Positions 33,067 through 41,508 of a DNA stretch of 64,000 nt are shown here, piece after piece. Each line of letters starts with the position of its first letter. Position 1 is the first letter of the stretch. The notes beneath the pieces are model-generated. The model saw nothing but the letters and a program-made list of their open reading frames with translations, was not told the origin of the DNA and made no database searches. The translations under genes were made by a program, and so were the position numbers. Origin of the DNA: Bacteroidales bacterium (GTDB lineage: Bacteria > Bacteroidota > Bacteroidia > Bacteroidales > JAIOZK01); the NCBI GenBank assembly GCA_021738625.1, contig JAIPBS010000004.1:1-64000 (forward strand), written 5' to 3'.

Positions 33067-33679
33067 ATTTCTGGTTCTCCTTATACATTTTATGCCATTC
33101 GATATAACCCAGAACGGCGATGATCAAAAAAACAAAATATTGAAAGCTGCTAAATACCAACCCTTTGTAAAAATACAAGGGGACACTTATGGCGTCGCCT
33201 ATGATCCAGAATATCCAGTTTTCGGTCCTTTTCAGGGCCATGAGCCACATGCCAACGATAAAGATAGCGGTGGTAAGGGAATCGAGTAAAGGTACATCGC
33301 TGTCGGTGCGTTTGAGCAGAATACTCAATCCGATAAAAAAAAAGACAAACATGATGATATTGAGGATATGATCTTTTCTCCGGCAAAATGAAACCGGCAG
33401 GGTTTCATTATCTCCCGTCTTCCTCGACCACATCACCCAACCATAAACGCTCATCACAAAGTACACCCCGTTAATGCCCATATCTGCATACAGTCTGGCA
33501 TGAAAACAGATGTAAACATAGATCACCACGCTGATGATGCCGGTGGGATAAACCAGGATGTTGGCTTTTTTCGCAAACCAAACACTCAGCAAGCCGAAGA
33601 AAACAGCAATGATCTCAAGCAGGCTGGTGTTGGCGACGTTCTGAAAAAACAGGTCTATGATCTCGTTGATGTTCATCAA
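33059..33679 (-). CDS. pnuC: PnuC-family vitamin transporter (nicotinamide riboside, possibly thiamine)
   Basis: The 206-residue integral membrane protein has about seven helices. It carries the PnuC-type phrases YPTGIISVVIYVYICFHARL, YADMGINGVYFVMSVYGWVMW and WIFWIIGDAISVPLYFYKGL. The family carries nicotinamide riboside (PnuC), riboflavin (PnuX) or thiamine (PnuT) by facilitated diffusion, with phosphorylation trapping in the cytoplasm. The downstream NadR-like kinase favours nicotinamide riboside; the upstream thiamine-binding protein leaves thiamine open. The start overlaps the stop of the upstream gene by 4 nt (33676-33679). Confidence 0.85.
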   Translation of the reverse strand: MMNINEIIDLFFQNVANTSLLEIIAVFFGLLSVWFAKKANILVYPTGIISVVIYVYICFHARLYADMGINGVYFVMSVYGWVMWSRKTGDNETLPVSFCRRKDHILNIIMFVFFFIGLSILLKRTDSDVPLLDSLTTAIFIVGMWLMALKRTENWIFWIIGDAISVPLYFYKGLVFSSFQYFVFLIIAVLGYIEWHKMYKENQKFA

Positions 33680-33927
33680 ACAACCACGTCAAGATCGGCA
33701 TTAACGATTTTTATGATGAAAACGGAATGTGGTACTTCAAAAGATTTTTTGATCTCGCTTTTCAAAATCAGCATCACTTTTTCATACTCACCAAATATCT
33801 TGGTGCTCATGCCGTCGGTCCTGACCGTTATGTCGGCGTGTGTGTTCAATCTGTCAATGAATTCTTTGATGGGGTCAACAAATTCGTCCTTCAAAGGATA
33901 ATAGCTTATTTCAACTGAGGTTTTCAT
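33676..33927 (-). CDS. YkoF/MTH1187-type thiamine-binding protein
   Basis: This is an 83-residue single-domain protein. MKTSVEISYYPL, the following helix and DGMSTKIFGEYEKVM match the Thiamine_BP/UPF0045 family, a ferredoxin-like fold of which some members bind thiamine or hydroxymethylpyrimidine. It has no signal peptide. It is the first gene of the operon with PnuC and the NadR-like kinase, coupled by an ATGA overlap. I searched the upstream region for TPP-riboswitch landmarks and saw none. Confidence 0.75.
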   Translation of the reverse strand: MKTSVEISYYPLKDEFVDPIKEFIDRLNTHADITVRTDGMSTKIFGEYEKVMLILKSEIKKSFEVPHSVFIIKIVNADLDVVV

Positions 33928-34006
33928 AATCGGTAAATTTTTAGAACAATTGAGGAGACAAATTTACAACTTACAAAAAAACATGATCATAGTTTTTGAA
34001 TCTTTA

Positions 34007-34223
34007 ATGACAAATTATTACAATTGAACCTGGAAAGCGGGGTGGTAAGCCATGTATTCGTGGAATGCGAATAACTGTTAATGATATTCTTGAATGGTTG
34101 GCTTCAGGAATGACAATTCAGGATATTTTATCTGACTTTGATGAACTCAACGCGAACGACATTTATGCAGCCTTATCGTTTGCTGCTGACAGGGAAAACA
34201 ATACAATTCAGATTGCGGTATGA
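34007..34223 (+). pseudogene. DUF433-family antitoxin, frameshifted
   Basis: This gene is missing from the ORF track. From about 34018 the + strand encodes ITIEPGKRGGKPCIRG, then RITVNDILEWLASGMT and DIYAALSFAADREN to a TGA at 34221-34223, an unmistakable DUF433 (winged-helix antitoxin) sequence. An in-frame TGA precedes it and no start codon exists in that frame. The ATG at 34007 reads MTNYYN then stop. Removing one T near 34015 joins ATG-ACA-AAT to ATT-ACA-ATT, giving the normal N-terminus, so a single-base insertion has broken the gene. Its stop overlaps the DUF5615 start as ATGA, the usual layout of this toxin-antitoxin family. Confidence 0.8.
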
Positions 34224-34271
34224 GATTTTTATTTGATCAAAACATTTCACACAAGATATTGAAATTACTAG
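34220..34271 (+). pseudogene. DUF5615 PIN-like toxin, truncated after about 17 codons
   Basis: The reading frame MRFLFDQNISHKILKLL matches the N-terminus of DUF5615 proteins (PIN-like nuclease toxins with an early Asp). It then runs into the antisense of the Spy-like gene's 3' end and stops. The remaining 80 or so residues are missing, so the toxin is non-functional. Together with the frameshifted partner this is a dead toxin-antitoxin locus. Confidence 0.7.
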
Positions 34272-34817
34272 CTATCTCCCCCTTCCTCTCTTACCTATTT
34301 CTTTCAGCCGCTCAAGCAGCATGCGTTTGAACTCCTGTTCGGTGTTGTAAAGCAATAAAACCTGGACAGGCGTCAGGACTTCTTTTAACTGTTCATGATA
34401 GGCCTTTTTAAGATCAAGCATTTCTTGAGCATGGTGCAGGCGGGCGTCGGCTATTTTTTCAGCCTCGCTGTCGCTGAGAGATTTGATACCAATTCCATTC
34501 AGATATTCTTCCCTGAACTGTTCTTCCATTTGTCGTGCCTGTTTGTGATGCTGGTGGTAAACCGGCCAGAACTGCTGCGCCTGTTCCGGGGTGAGTTCCA
34601 GCTTGTTGGTGATATAGGCTACTTTCTGGGCTTCGATTTTTTCAATCTTATCTTTCGATAAGGGAAGCTCATCCAGCGGGATTTGTGCATATGTGTTTTG
34701 CATACCTGCAAACAAGAGTATGAATAGAGGCATGATCAGGCAAAACGGTACTTGCCTTCTTCTGGCATGCTGAATTTTGTATGTTTTCATTTTGTACTTC
34801 ATTTGTGCGCAATTCAT
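34272..34817 (-). CDS. Periplasmic Spy/CpxP-like protein of an ECF sigma operon
   Basis: The 181-residue protein has a signal peptide (CLIMPLFILLFAGMQNTYAQ); the start could also be the ATG at 34790 (MKTYKIQ). The mature part is helical and charged, with two LTPxQ-type motifs (LELTPEQAQQFWPVY and VLTPVQVLLLYNTEQEF), the hallmark of Spy/CpxP periplasmic proteins that bind unfolded proteins or sense envelope stress. It follows the putative anti-sigma gene by 2 nt and closes the sigma operon. The 3' end lies against the truncated toxin remnant. Confidence 0.7.
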   Translation of the reverse strand: MNCAQMKYKMKTYKIQHARRRQVPFCLIMPLFILLFAGMQNTYAQIPLDELPLSKDKIEKIEAQKVAYITNKLELTPEQAQQFWPVYHQHHKQARQMEEQFREEYLNGIGIKSLSDSEAEKIADARLHHAQEMLDLKKAYHEQLKEVLTPVQVLLLYNTEQEFKRMLLERLKEIGKRGRGR

Positions 34818-34819
34818 AT

Positions 34820-35323
34820 TTAAAAGTAAATGTTTTGGTTTAGATCATCTGTCAGGATGTAATCGATAATGACCTCATCAGTTATTTGTTCATCATTCAA
34901 TATTAAATAGTTTTCTTCTTTAAGCAATCTAAGGTCATCCGGTGAGTCACTTTTCATAACCAGGAGCTTTATCAAATCATCTTCCGACAGATAGGAGAGC
35001 AGGTCGGTTTTTTCAGCGATGATCTCCCGATCACTGAGCTCTGCAAAAATATCTGTATTTTGAATTGATTTGTTTTTCATGAAGAGAAATCCCAGTAGCA
35101 ACAATATTGCAACCGAGGCTGCTGCAAGCATAATGCGGTAAACAGCTTTGATTTTCCCTGGTTGTCTGTTTTCACCTTTCAGGATCTTTTCCGAGATCGA
35201 AGCCGGCAGCTTTTCAAAATAACCGGCTGGTGTGACGAATGGATTTCTTTTCCCATCCGGTATTTTATTGACATTTTTATGTTTTCTGTTTTTGATCATA
35301 TGACTTGTGCTTTTGACGGCCAA
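34820..35323 (-). CDS. Putative anti-sigma factor, single-pass membrane protein
   Basis: The 167-residue protein has a cytoplasmic N-terminal part carrying NPFVTPAGYFEKLPASI, a phrase found in Bacteroidota proteins encoded directly after ECF sigma genes. One membrane helix (IMLAAASVAILLLLGFLFM) and an acidic extracytoplasmic tail follow. No zinc-binding HxxxCxxC motif is present. It sits 13 nt after the sigma gene and 2 nt before the Spy-like gene. Position and topology support an anti-sigma or regulatory partner; direct proof is lacking. Confidence 0.65.
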   Translation of the reverse strand: MAVKSTSHMIKNRKHKNVNKIPDGKRNPFVTPAGYFEKLPASISEKILKGENRQPGKIKAVYRIMLAAASVAILLLLGFLFMKNKSIQNTDIFAELSDREIIAEKTDLLSYLSEDDLIKLLVMKSDSPDDLRLLKEENYLILNDEQITDEVIIDYILTDDLNQNIYF

Positions 35324-35336
35324 ATCTTATCAAAGT

Positions 35337-35876
35337 TTAATTTTCTGTTAAGAAATTCTCGATTTTCTTTCTTGCCAGATGAAAGGATGCTTTAAGCGCA
35401 CCCACTGATGTGCTAAGTATTTCCGACATATCCTCATATTTCATTTCATCAAAATATTTCATGTTGAAAACGATGCGTTGTTTTTCAGGCAATTTAACGA
35501 GCGCCTGATAAAATCTCCCTTCAATATCCTCCCCTTTAAACCAGTTGTCGTCCTGCAGGGCATTCAGGAGTTTTTCGTTGGGATCGGAGATGAATTTTTT
35601 ACGTTTCTGTTTTTTTAGGAAAGTCAGTGTCTCGTTTGTGGCTATGCGGTATAGCCAGGTGAACAATGCAGAATCCTTCCTGAAGCGATGAATGTTCAAC
35701 CACACTTTAACAAAAACTTCCTGCACCAGGTCGTCGGCGTCTTCATGCACCATCACCATTCGCCTAATCAGCCAGTATATCTTCTCCTGGTACTTTTGTA
35801 CCAGCAGCTCAAATCCCTGCTTTTTATCACGGCCCAGGATCAGCTCGATGATCGTGTTGTCTTCGGGGGATATCAA
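35337..35876 (-). CDS. RNA polymerase ECF-type sigma factor
   Basis: The 179-residue protein has sigma region 2 (HEDADDLVQEVFVKVWLNI, then FTWLYRIATNETLTFLKK) and region 4 (LPEKQRIVFNMKYFDEMKYE, then SVGALKASFHLARKKIENFL). The length is standard for ECF factors. First gene of a three-gene operon with the anti-sigma-like and Spy-like genes, so it probably responds to an envelope signal and autoregulates the operon. Confidence 0.93.
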   Translation of the reverse strand: MISPEDNTIIELILGRDKKQGFELLVQKYQEKIYWLIRRMVMVHEDADDLVQEVFVKVWLNIHRFRKDSALFTWLYRIATNETLTFLKKQKRKKFISDPNEKLLNALQDDNWFKGEDIEGRFYQALVKLPEKQRIVFNMKYFDEMKYEDMSEILSTSVGALKASFHLARKKIENFLTEN

Positions 35877-35928
35877 TTCACAGATGTTTTCAACTTTAGA
35901 CGGGCAAAGGCCGGCAAGGTTTAAAGTC

Positions 35929-36582
35929 TTAGCGCATGTCGATCACATCCACATCCGGATATTCTTCTTCTTCAAATGTGAATGCGTTTTCCGGCAAATC
36001 GATATTGGGCTCAAAGTTGATAATTTCATAGGAGTAAACCGAACCGTTCTTGTCAAATATGGTAAAGTCGTGTATGATGTTTTCTTCCTGATCAATGGCT
36101 ACTTCTATCTTTGAATAGGTTTTGCCTTCCTCTGGCTTCAGCTCGATAACATGAACATTCTTATCGCTGCGTACTTCAGATCCAACATACTTTGATTTAT
36201 ACTTTTCGTTGTATTTGTTAAGTAGGTTGGATGGTGTGACGGACTCGTCGCTCTCCTCCAGTTTGTTTACCATCACTTCCTGGTCGTCTGCGATATAGGT
36301 CCAGATATTTTCACCGTCGCAGATTACCATCTGGCCGATGAGTTCCAGCACATACTGGTCGCCCTTAACGAGTATCTTCCCCTCTTTGCTTTCATTAAGG
36401 CCCGCTTCTTCATTCACCATGGTATATACAAATTCGGCTTTAAAATTCTCGAAACTGTTGGTGTTTTCAACGACTGCGTCGAGTATTTCCGTGGCTTTTT
36501 TGTCTCTGCTCTGAGCAAAGCCTACCGACAGGCTTATCATCAGAAAAGCGGTTAACAATACTTTGATTTTACTTGTATTCAT
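35929..36582 (-). CDS. LolA-like outer-membrane lipoprotein carrier family protein
   Basis: The 217-residue protein has a signal peptide (VLLTAFLMISLSVGFAQ). The mature sequence matches the LolA fold in order: TNSFENFKAEFVYTM, an EGKILVKGDQYVLEL strand pair, CDGENIWTYIADDQEVMVN, SPSNLL-type loop (TPSNLLNKY) and a C-terminal NFEPNIDLPENAFTFE. In other phyla LolA shuttles lipoproteins through the periplasm; many Bacteroidota carry such a gene next to ftsK, as here (17 bp away, same strand). The ECF operon follows downstream. Confidence 0.85.
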   Translation of the reverse strand: MNTSKIKVLLTAFLMISLSVGFAQSRDKKATEILDAVVENTNSFENFKAEFVYTMVNEEAGLNESKEGKILVKGDQYVLELIGQMVICDGENIWTYIADDQEVMVNKLEESDESVTPSNLLNKYNEKYKSKYVGSEVRSDKNVHVIELKPEEGKTYSKIEVAIDQEENIIHDFTIFDKNGSVYSYEIINFEPNIDLPENAFTFEEEEYPDVDVIDMR

Positions 36583-36598
36583 ATTTGTTATTCTATTA

Positions 36599-39004
36599 TC
36601 AACTATTCAGATCCTTCAAATGTTGTTCCAAAGCGAATTCATTTGCAACTTTTACTTCTCTTGCCTTGCTACCCTCGAATGGTCCTACGATTCCGGCGGC
36701 TTCCAGTTGATCGATGATCCTTCCGGCCCGGTTATATCCGAGCTTAAGCTTTCTTTGGAGCAAGGAGGTGGAACCCTGCTGGGTTTGCACGATCAGACGT
36801 GCGGCTTCCTCAAACAATTCATCCCTTTCGTTCGGGTCGTATTCGCCTGTGCTTTCCGATTCTTCATCCTCGTATTCAGGAAGGTTGTAGGCGTCGGGGT
36901 ATGCGCGCTGTGAGCCGATAAAATCAGTTACTTTCTCGACTTCTTCCGTATCCACAAAAGCACATTGCAGCCTGATCAGATCACTACCGGTTGATAGAAG
37001 CATATCCCCACGGCCGATAAGCTGATCGGCTCCTGAAAAATCCAGAATGGTTCTGGAGTCGATCTTGGAGATCACACGATAGGCTACCCTGGCCGGGAAG
37101 TTGGCTTTGATGGTTCCGGTAATAATATTGACCGAGGGTCTTTGCGTGGCGATGATCAGGTGGATGCCGATGGCCCGGGCAAGCTGTGCCAGTCGGGTGA
37201 GCGGATTTTCGATTTCCTTGCCTGCCGTCATAATCAGATCGGCAAATTCATCAATCACCAGGATCAGATAAGGCAGGAAACGATGTCCTTCGTGGGGGTT
37301 CAGCTTACGGGCGATGAATTTTCTGTTGTATTCTTTTATGTTTCTAACCTGCGCGTCTTTCAGCAAGTCATAGCGGTTGTCCATCTCAATGTTCAATGAA
37401 TTCAGGGTTCTGACCACCTGCCGGGTATCTGTAATGATGGCTTCTTCTGAATCGGGAAGTCGCGCCAGGAAGTGTCTTTCGATTTTGGAGAACAAAGTGA
37501 GTTCAACTTTTTTCGGGTCAACCATAACAAATTTAACCTGGGCAGGATGCTTTTTGTAGAGCAATGAAGTGATAATGGCATTCAGACCGACTGATTTTCC
37601 CTGGCCGGTTGCCCCTGCCATAAGAATGTGCGGCATCTTTGTCAGGTCCACTATGAAAGGTTCGTTGGATATGGTCTTGCCAAGTCCAAGCGGAAGTTCC
37701 GCTTTATTTGAGGTGAAATTCTCGGAACTGAAAATGGACCGTAGCGAAACAATTTCTGGGTTTTTGTTGGGAACTTCAATACCTATTGTACCTCTTCCGG
37801 GTATTGGGGCGATAATACGTATGCCAAGAGCGGAAAGGCTGAGCGCGATGTCGTCTTCCAGGTTTTTGATTTTTGATATCCGGATGCCGGGCGCCGGAAT
37901 AATTTCGTACAAAGTTACCGCTGGCCCGATGGTTGCCCTGATCTTTTCAATTTTGATGGAATAATGATTGAGGGTTTCAACGATGCGTTTCTTGTTTTCT
38001 TCAAGCTCTTTCTTATCCACGTTTATCTCGCCATCATCATAATATTCCAGCAAATTTAAAGGAGGATATTGGTAATGTGGAAGATCCAGTGTGGGGTCGT
38101 ATTCGGTGTCGGTAGTTTTGTGATCGATCTCTTCCACCTCGCTGTTGTCTTCTGTTTTTGCTTTCTCAATGGTGAATTCAACTCCATCATCCTGATTTGC
38201 CTCAGCTTTATCCTCTGCAGAAATTTCGGCTTTTTCCCCGCTTGCTTCCGTTTCTTCCGGCTGATCTTCAGTTTTTTCAATGCCTTCGTCTTCCTCAACA
38301 CTGAATTCAGTAGTATTGTATTTGTCTTCTTTCGGACCGGGTTTTTCCTGATCGCCATCTTCAACTACATCGCTGGCATCTTTCCTTTTTTTAAAATAAG
38401 AAGGAAAATTAAAACTAATGATGAGAATGCTAAGCAGGAAAAAGAATAAAAGGAATCCTGTGCCGATCTTTCCCAGCAGTCCTTCAAGCCAGATCACGCC
38501 TTCATAGCCGAACACGCCGCCCAGTATCGCCACTGGTGAATCTTTGAAAATAAAGGCCAGGGTTAGTGAGAGCCATACCATTAGCACCAGGGAATATTTT
38601 AGGGTTTTCCATTGCGGGAGCATCTTAATGTTCAGTGCCAGTTTGAAGCCGAAATTGAATATGATCAACAGCAATAAAAATGATGCTGCCCCAAATCCCC
38701 TGCTAATAAATAGATAGGAGAGGAATGCGCCCAATCTGCCTGTCCAGTTTTTTACTTCCGACTGACTAAAAAGGATGTCCCATATGCTTTCCAGGTTTTT
38801 GTCCAGATCAATTTTCCAGGTGGAGAAGTAAGAGATGAAGGCAAACAATAGATAAACCGACAGAAAAATAAGGGAAAATCCAATTATTTTCCTGATCTGT
38901 TCGTTGCGTCTGGATCTGGTTTCAGGGGATATCGTTTTTTTTCTGCGGGTTTTCTTTCTACCCGTTTTCTTTTGGTCCCTGAATTTGTTTGACTTTTTAA
39001 CCAT
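36599..39004 (-). CDS. ftsK: DNA translocase FtsK
   Basis: The 801-residue protein has four N-terminal membrane helices (about 35-200). An acidic, low-complexity linker follows (about 210-330; ETEASGEKAEISAEDKAE). The FtsK motor has Walker A GATGQGKS, Walker B LILVIDEFADLI and ATQRPSVNIITG. The C-terminal winged-helix gamma domain (SLLQRKLKLGYNRAGRIIDQ) recognises KOPS-like sequences. It pumps DNA and helps dimer resolution at the septum. The length is typical for Bacteroidota FtsK. It precedes the LolA-like gene by 16 nt. Confidence 0.96.
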   Translation of the reverse strand: MVKKSNKFRDQKKTGRKKTRRKKTISPETRSRRNEQIRKIIGFSLIFLSVYLLFAFISYFSTWKIDLDKNLESIWDILFSQSEVKNWTGRLGAFLSYLFISRGFGAASFLLLLIIFNFGFKLALNIKMLPQWKTLKYSLVLMVWLSLTLAFIFKDSPVAILGGVFGYEGVIWLEGLLGKIGTGFLLFFFLLSILIISFNFPSYFKKRKDASDVVEDGDQEKPGPKEDKYNTTEFSVEEDEGIEKTEDQPEETEASGEKAEISAEDKAEANQDDGVEFTIEKAKTEDNSEVEEIDHKTTDTEYDPTLDLPHYQYPPLNLLEYYDDGEINVDKKELEENKKRIVETLNHYSIKIEKIRATIGPAVTLYEIIPAPGIRISKIKNLEDDIALSLSALGIRIIAPIPGRGTIGIEVPNKNPEIVSLRSIFSSENFTSNKAELPLGLGKTISNEPFIVDLTKMPHILMAGATGQGKSVGLNAIITSLLYKKHPAQVKFVMVDPKKVELTLFSKIERHFLARLPDSEEAIITDTRQVVRTLNSLNIEMDNRYDLLKDAQVRNIKEYNRKFIARKLNPHEGHRFLPYLILVIDEFADLIMTAGKEIENPLTRLAQLARAIGIHLIIATQRPSVNIITGTIKANFPARVAYRVISKIDSRTILDFSGADQLIGRGDMLLSTGSDLIRLQCAFVDTEEVEKVTDFIGSQRAYPDAYNLPEYEDEESESTGEYDPNERDELFEEAARLIVQTQQGSTSLLQRKLKLGYNRAGRIIDQLEAAGIVGPFEGSKAREVKVANEFALEQHLKDLNS

Positions 39005-39070
39005 TAAATTCCAAGTGCTTAACCGGCTGCAAAAATAGTAAAAAACATAGGATTTACGTAAGCATTAAAA

Positions 39071-39100
39071 AATCCCCTGCCCATGAATGAACAGGGGATT
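39071..39100 (-). terminator. Rho-independent terminator of the DUF4412-like gene
   Basis: AATCCCCTG and CAGGGGATT form a perfect 9-bp stem with a 12-nt loop. On the minus strand it is followed by TTTTTAATG. It lies 20-50 bp past the stop of the gene ending at 39120 and before ftsK, whose start is at 39004, so it insulates ftsK from read-through. A-runs on both sides make it potentially bidirectional. Confidence 0.8.
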
Positions 39101-39119
39101 CATTAAAAAATTGTTCAAC

Positions 39120-39797
39120 TTACATACCGAAATTGCTTCTTAATTCTTCTTCGGTTGTAAGGGTATAACCTTCAGGGATTTCAAATTCATCATCAGAAAT
39201 CCTTTTCTTGTTTACATCGCTTGTGGTAAAAAACATAGTAAATCCCTGGTTTTTTATTTCATATTCCATGAGCATGCCCGGGATATCTTTAAAAATAGGT
39301 TTTGTAAGGTTGCTACCGGGAGACTTGATCTCCTCCGTATAAAATACGCTATAGGTGAATGTTTCCCCAGTTTCCTTGTTGCTTCCTTTAACGATTGCTT
39401 TCTTGCAATCATAACCGGCAATTTCCTTGCTTTCATCCAGGAATTCCACTTCGGTTTCGATGTTGTTGAGTTCTTTTTCAAAATCTTCTTTGCTTTGCTT
39501 CATGGCAAATTTCTGCCCCATCATGTCCATGAGTACGGTACCTGTCATTTCTTCCGTGTTCACAATGGTTTGCGTGGCGCCAAAACCGGTATTCACCTTC
39601 ACCTTTACAAAATTGCCTTTCACGTACATGGTGGCCACCTTTGGCAGGGCAGCCATGGTTTGTGCATCAAAATCCGAGTCGGGATAACTGATTTTATATG
39701 TGATGATCCCCTCGAAGGGTTTGTCCGCATAGCTGCTTCCTGTTATGACAAAAGCAAATGCGAGCGTTAACAATGTGAATTTGATTAGATTTTTCAT
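39120..39797 (-). CDS. Exported DUF4412-like protein
   Basis: The 225-residue protein has a signal peptide (LTLAFAFVITGSSYA). The mature part shows FEGIITYKISYPDSD, a Met-rich middle (LMDMMGQKFAMKQ), then EIAGYDCKKAIVKG and FYTEEIKSP, as in Bacteroidota DUF4412 or GLPGLI-like exported proteins of unknown function. These families resemble lipocalin/LolA-type beta structures. It is monocistronic, with its own terminator. No function can be assigned. Confidence 0.6.
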   Translation of the reverse strand: MKNLIKFTLLTLAFAFVITGSSYADKPFEGIITYKISYPDSDFDAQTMAALPKVATMYVKGNFVKVKVNTGFGATQTIVNTEEMTGTVLMDMMGQKFAMKQSKEDFEKELNNIETEVEFLDESKEIAGYDCKKAIVKGSNKETGETFTYSVFYTEEIKSPGSNLTKPIFKDIPGMLMEYEIKNQGFTMFFTTSDVNKKRISDDEFEIPEGYTLTTEEELRSNFGM

Positions 39798-39848
39798 GCT
39801 GTTTCTATTTACGGTTTCAAAATTAAATAATTTTCCAAAGTACTGATT

Positions 39849-41417
39849 TTACCTGACAAAGCGGAACATTTTATCCCAGCGAATTTTACCCCTGAAAAGG
39901 GATTTGTTTTTATCAAGCGAAAGCCAGACGAAGACGGCTTTGCCAACAATGTGGTCTTCAGGTACAAAACCCCAGAAACGCGAATCCTGCGAGTTGTGCC
40001 TGTTGTCGCCCATCATCCAGTAATAATTCATTTGTACCACGTATTCATTGGTTTCTTTTCCATTGATATAGATTTTTCCATCCCGGATATCCAGCTCATT
40101 GTTTTCATAAGCATGGATGACCCTCTCATACAGGGCGATGTTTTTCATGTTGAGTTCAAGGGTGTCTCCTTCTTTGGGGATATAGATCGGTCCATACCAA
40201 TCCGGATTCCAGGGGAAAGCGGTATCCTGCGGATAGATTTCCGTATAAAAATAGTTTTCAGGATAAACATATTTCATCACTTTGATCACATTGGGCAGTT
40301 GCTTGATTTTTTCAGCTGATTTGTCCGTCAGGTTAAAATCGAAAAGCATGGGATTGGCCCCTTTGAACTCGCTACGGTCAACACCCATATAATCGAGCAT
40401 GCGCAGGTTCAGCGGGTTGCCGTCCGATTGGATGTTCATATTCTGCAACCTAACCGGGTTGATCCTGCTTCCGTTGGTTTGTACAATATATTGGTATTGC
40501 TTTTTGCCCGGGTTGTTATTTGGCTGCCCGTCAATATATACAACCTGGTTTTTTATTTGAAGCGTGTCACCCGGCAGTCCGATACATCTCTTAATGTAGT
40601 TTTCTCTTTTGTCAACAGGCCGGGTAATTATTTTACCAAACTGGTAGGGATTTGTGTGTACCGACTTTCTTCCAAAAGTTCTGACCAATTCATAGTAGTT
40701 TCTTTCACTCTGAAAAGCCGTCGACAGGGTGTCTCCTGCCGGATAATTAAAAACCACGGCATCATTTCTTTCTACCTGTCCAAATCCGGGGAACCTGTAA
40801 TAAGGAAATTTGACCCATTCCAGATAAGATTTCCTGTCTTTGGAGAGGGGCATGGTATGATGCACAAACGGAAAAGAAAGCGGGGTTAGTGGCAGGCGGG
40901 GTCCGTAGCTTAGCTTGCTCACAAAAAGATAATCACCAACAAGCAGCGATTTTTCCATTGAAGAAGTTGGAATGGTATATGCCTCAAGCAGGAAAGTACG
41001 GATGATGGTAGCTGCGATTACTGCAAACAAAATGGCGTCGACCCACTCGCGCACAATGCCTTTCTTCCTTTTTGGCCGTTTGTCGGGGTCGAGATATTTT
41101 TCCTTTTCGGTCAACCCCAGCCAGGGTAAATAAACAAAAGGAAATAAAACGGCAAGGGCTTGTTGTCCCAGGCTGAATTTATTGAAACATTTCAGCATCT
41201 CAACAATCATCAACAGGTAAACAAAAACATTGATGAAAGGAATGATTAGAAAAAAATACCACCAAATGGGTTTTTTTATGATCCGCAACCAAACATATAG
41301 GTTGTAAAAAGGGATGGCGGTTTTCCAACCGGGCTCTCCGGCTTTTTCAAAAACCTTCCAGGCAAACAATGTTGGGATGGTAAATGAAAGTGGTATTAAA
41401 ATGATTAGCTGAAGCAT
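39849..41417 (-). CDS. lepB: Signal peptidase I with N-terminal membrane extension
   Basis: The 522-residue protein has about 125 residues of N-terminal membrane domain resembling DUF5684 (VFEKAGEPGWKTAIPFYNLY and three helices). The S26 peptidase follows: catalytic Ser in TIPTSSMEKSLLVGDYLFVSK and Lys in YIKRCIGLPGDTLQI, with MGDNRHNSQDSRFWGFVP near the C-terminus. A large insert between box C and box E (residues about 300-430) is usual in Bacteroidota LepB. It removes signal peptides at the periplasmic face. It is separated from the parAB-DUF5683 genes by a T9SS exoprotein gene; dapB, often present in this neighbourhood, is not here. Confidence 0.93.
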   Translation of the reverse strand: MLQLIILIPLSFTIPTLFAWKVFEKAGEPGWKTAIPFYNLYVWLRIIKKPIWWYFFLIIPFINVFVYLLMIVEMLKCFNKFSLGQQALAVLFPFVYLPWLGLTEKEKYLDPDKRPKRKKGIVREWVDAILFAVIAATIIRTFLLEAYTIPTSSMEKSLLVGDYLFVSKLSYGPRLPLTPLSFPFVHHTMPLSKDRKSYLEWVKFPYYRFPGFGQVERNDAVVFNYPAGDTLSTAFQSERNYYELVRTFGRKSVHTNPYQFGKIITRPVDKRENYIKRCIGLPGDTLQIKNQVVYIDGQPNNNPGKKQYQYIVQTNGSRINPVRLQNMNIQSDGNPLNLRMLDYMGVDRSEFKGANPMLFDFNLTDKSAEKIKQLPNVIKVMKYVYPENYFYTEIYPQDTAFPWNPDWYGPIYIPKEGDTLELNMKNIALYERVIHAYENNELDIRDGKIYINGKETNEYVVQMNYYWMMGDNRHNSQDSRFWGFVPEDHIVGKAVFVWLSLDKNKSLFRGKIRWDKMFRFVR

Positions 41418-41508
41418 GTTCTAAGGTTTAAAAATACATTTGGGCGAAATTACAAAAGTCCTGATATTAACAGTGTTAAAAATTGTTAATCGCCTGAATA
41501 TTAGCTTT

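Larger units (their letters stand above)
33928..34271. other. Intergenic region containing a decayed toxin-antitoxin locus
   Basis: The 344 bp between the thiamine-binding gene and the Spy-like gene hold remnants of a DUF433 antitoxin gene (34007-34223) and the first codons of a DUF5615 gene (from 34220). No other gene is seen. A promoter for the minus-strand operon presumably lies at its left edge. Confidence 0.7.

Noticed and set aside
33928-34006. TPP riboswitch upstream of the thiamine-binding/pnuC operon
   Set aside because: No CTGAGA or ACCTGATC-type conserved segments were found in the expected orientation.
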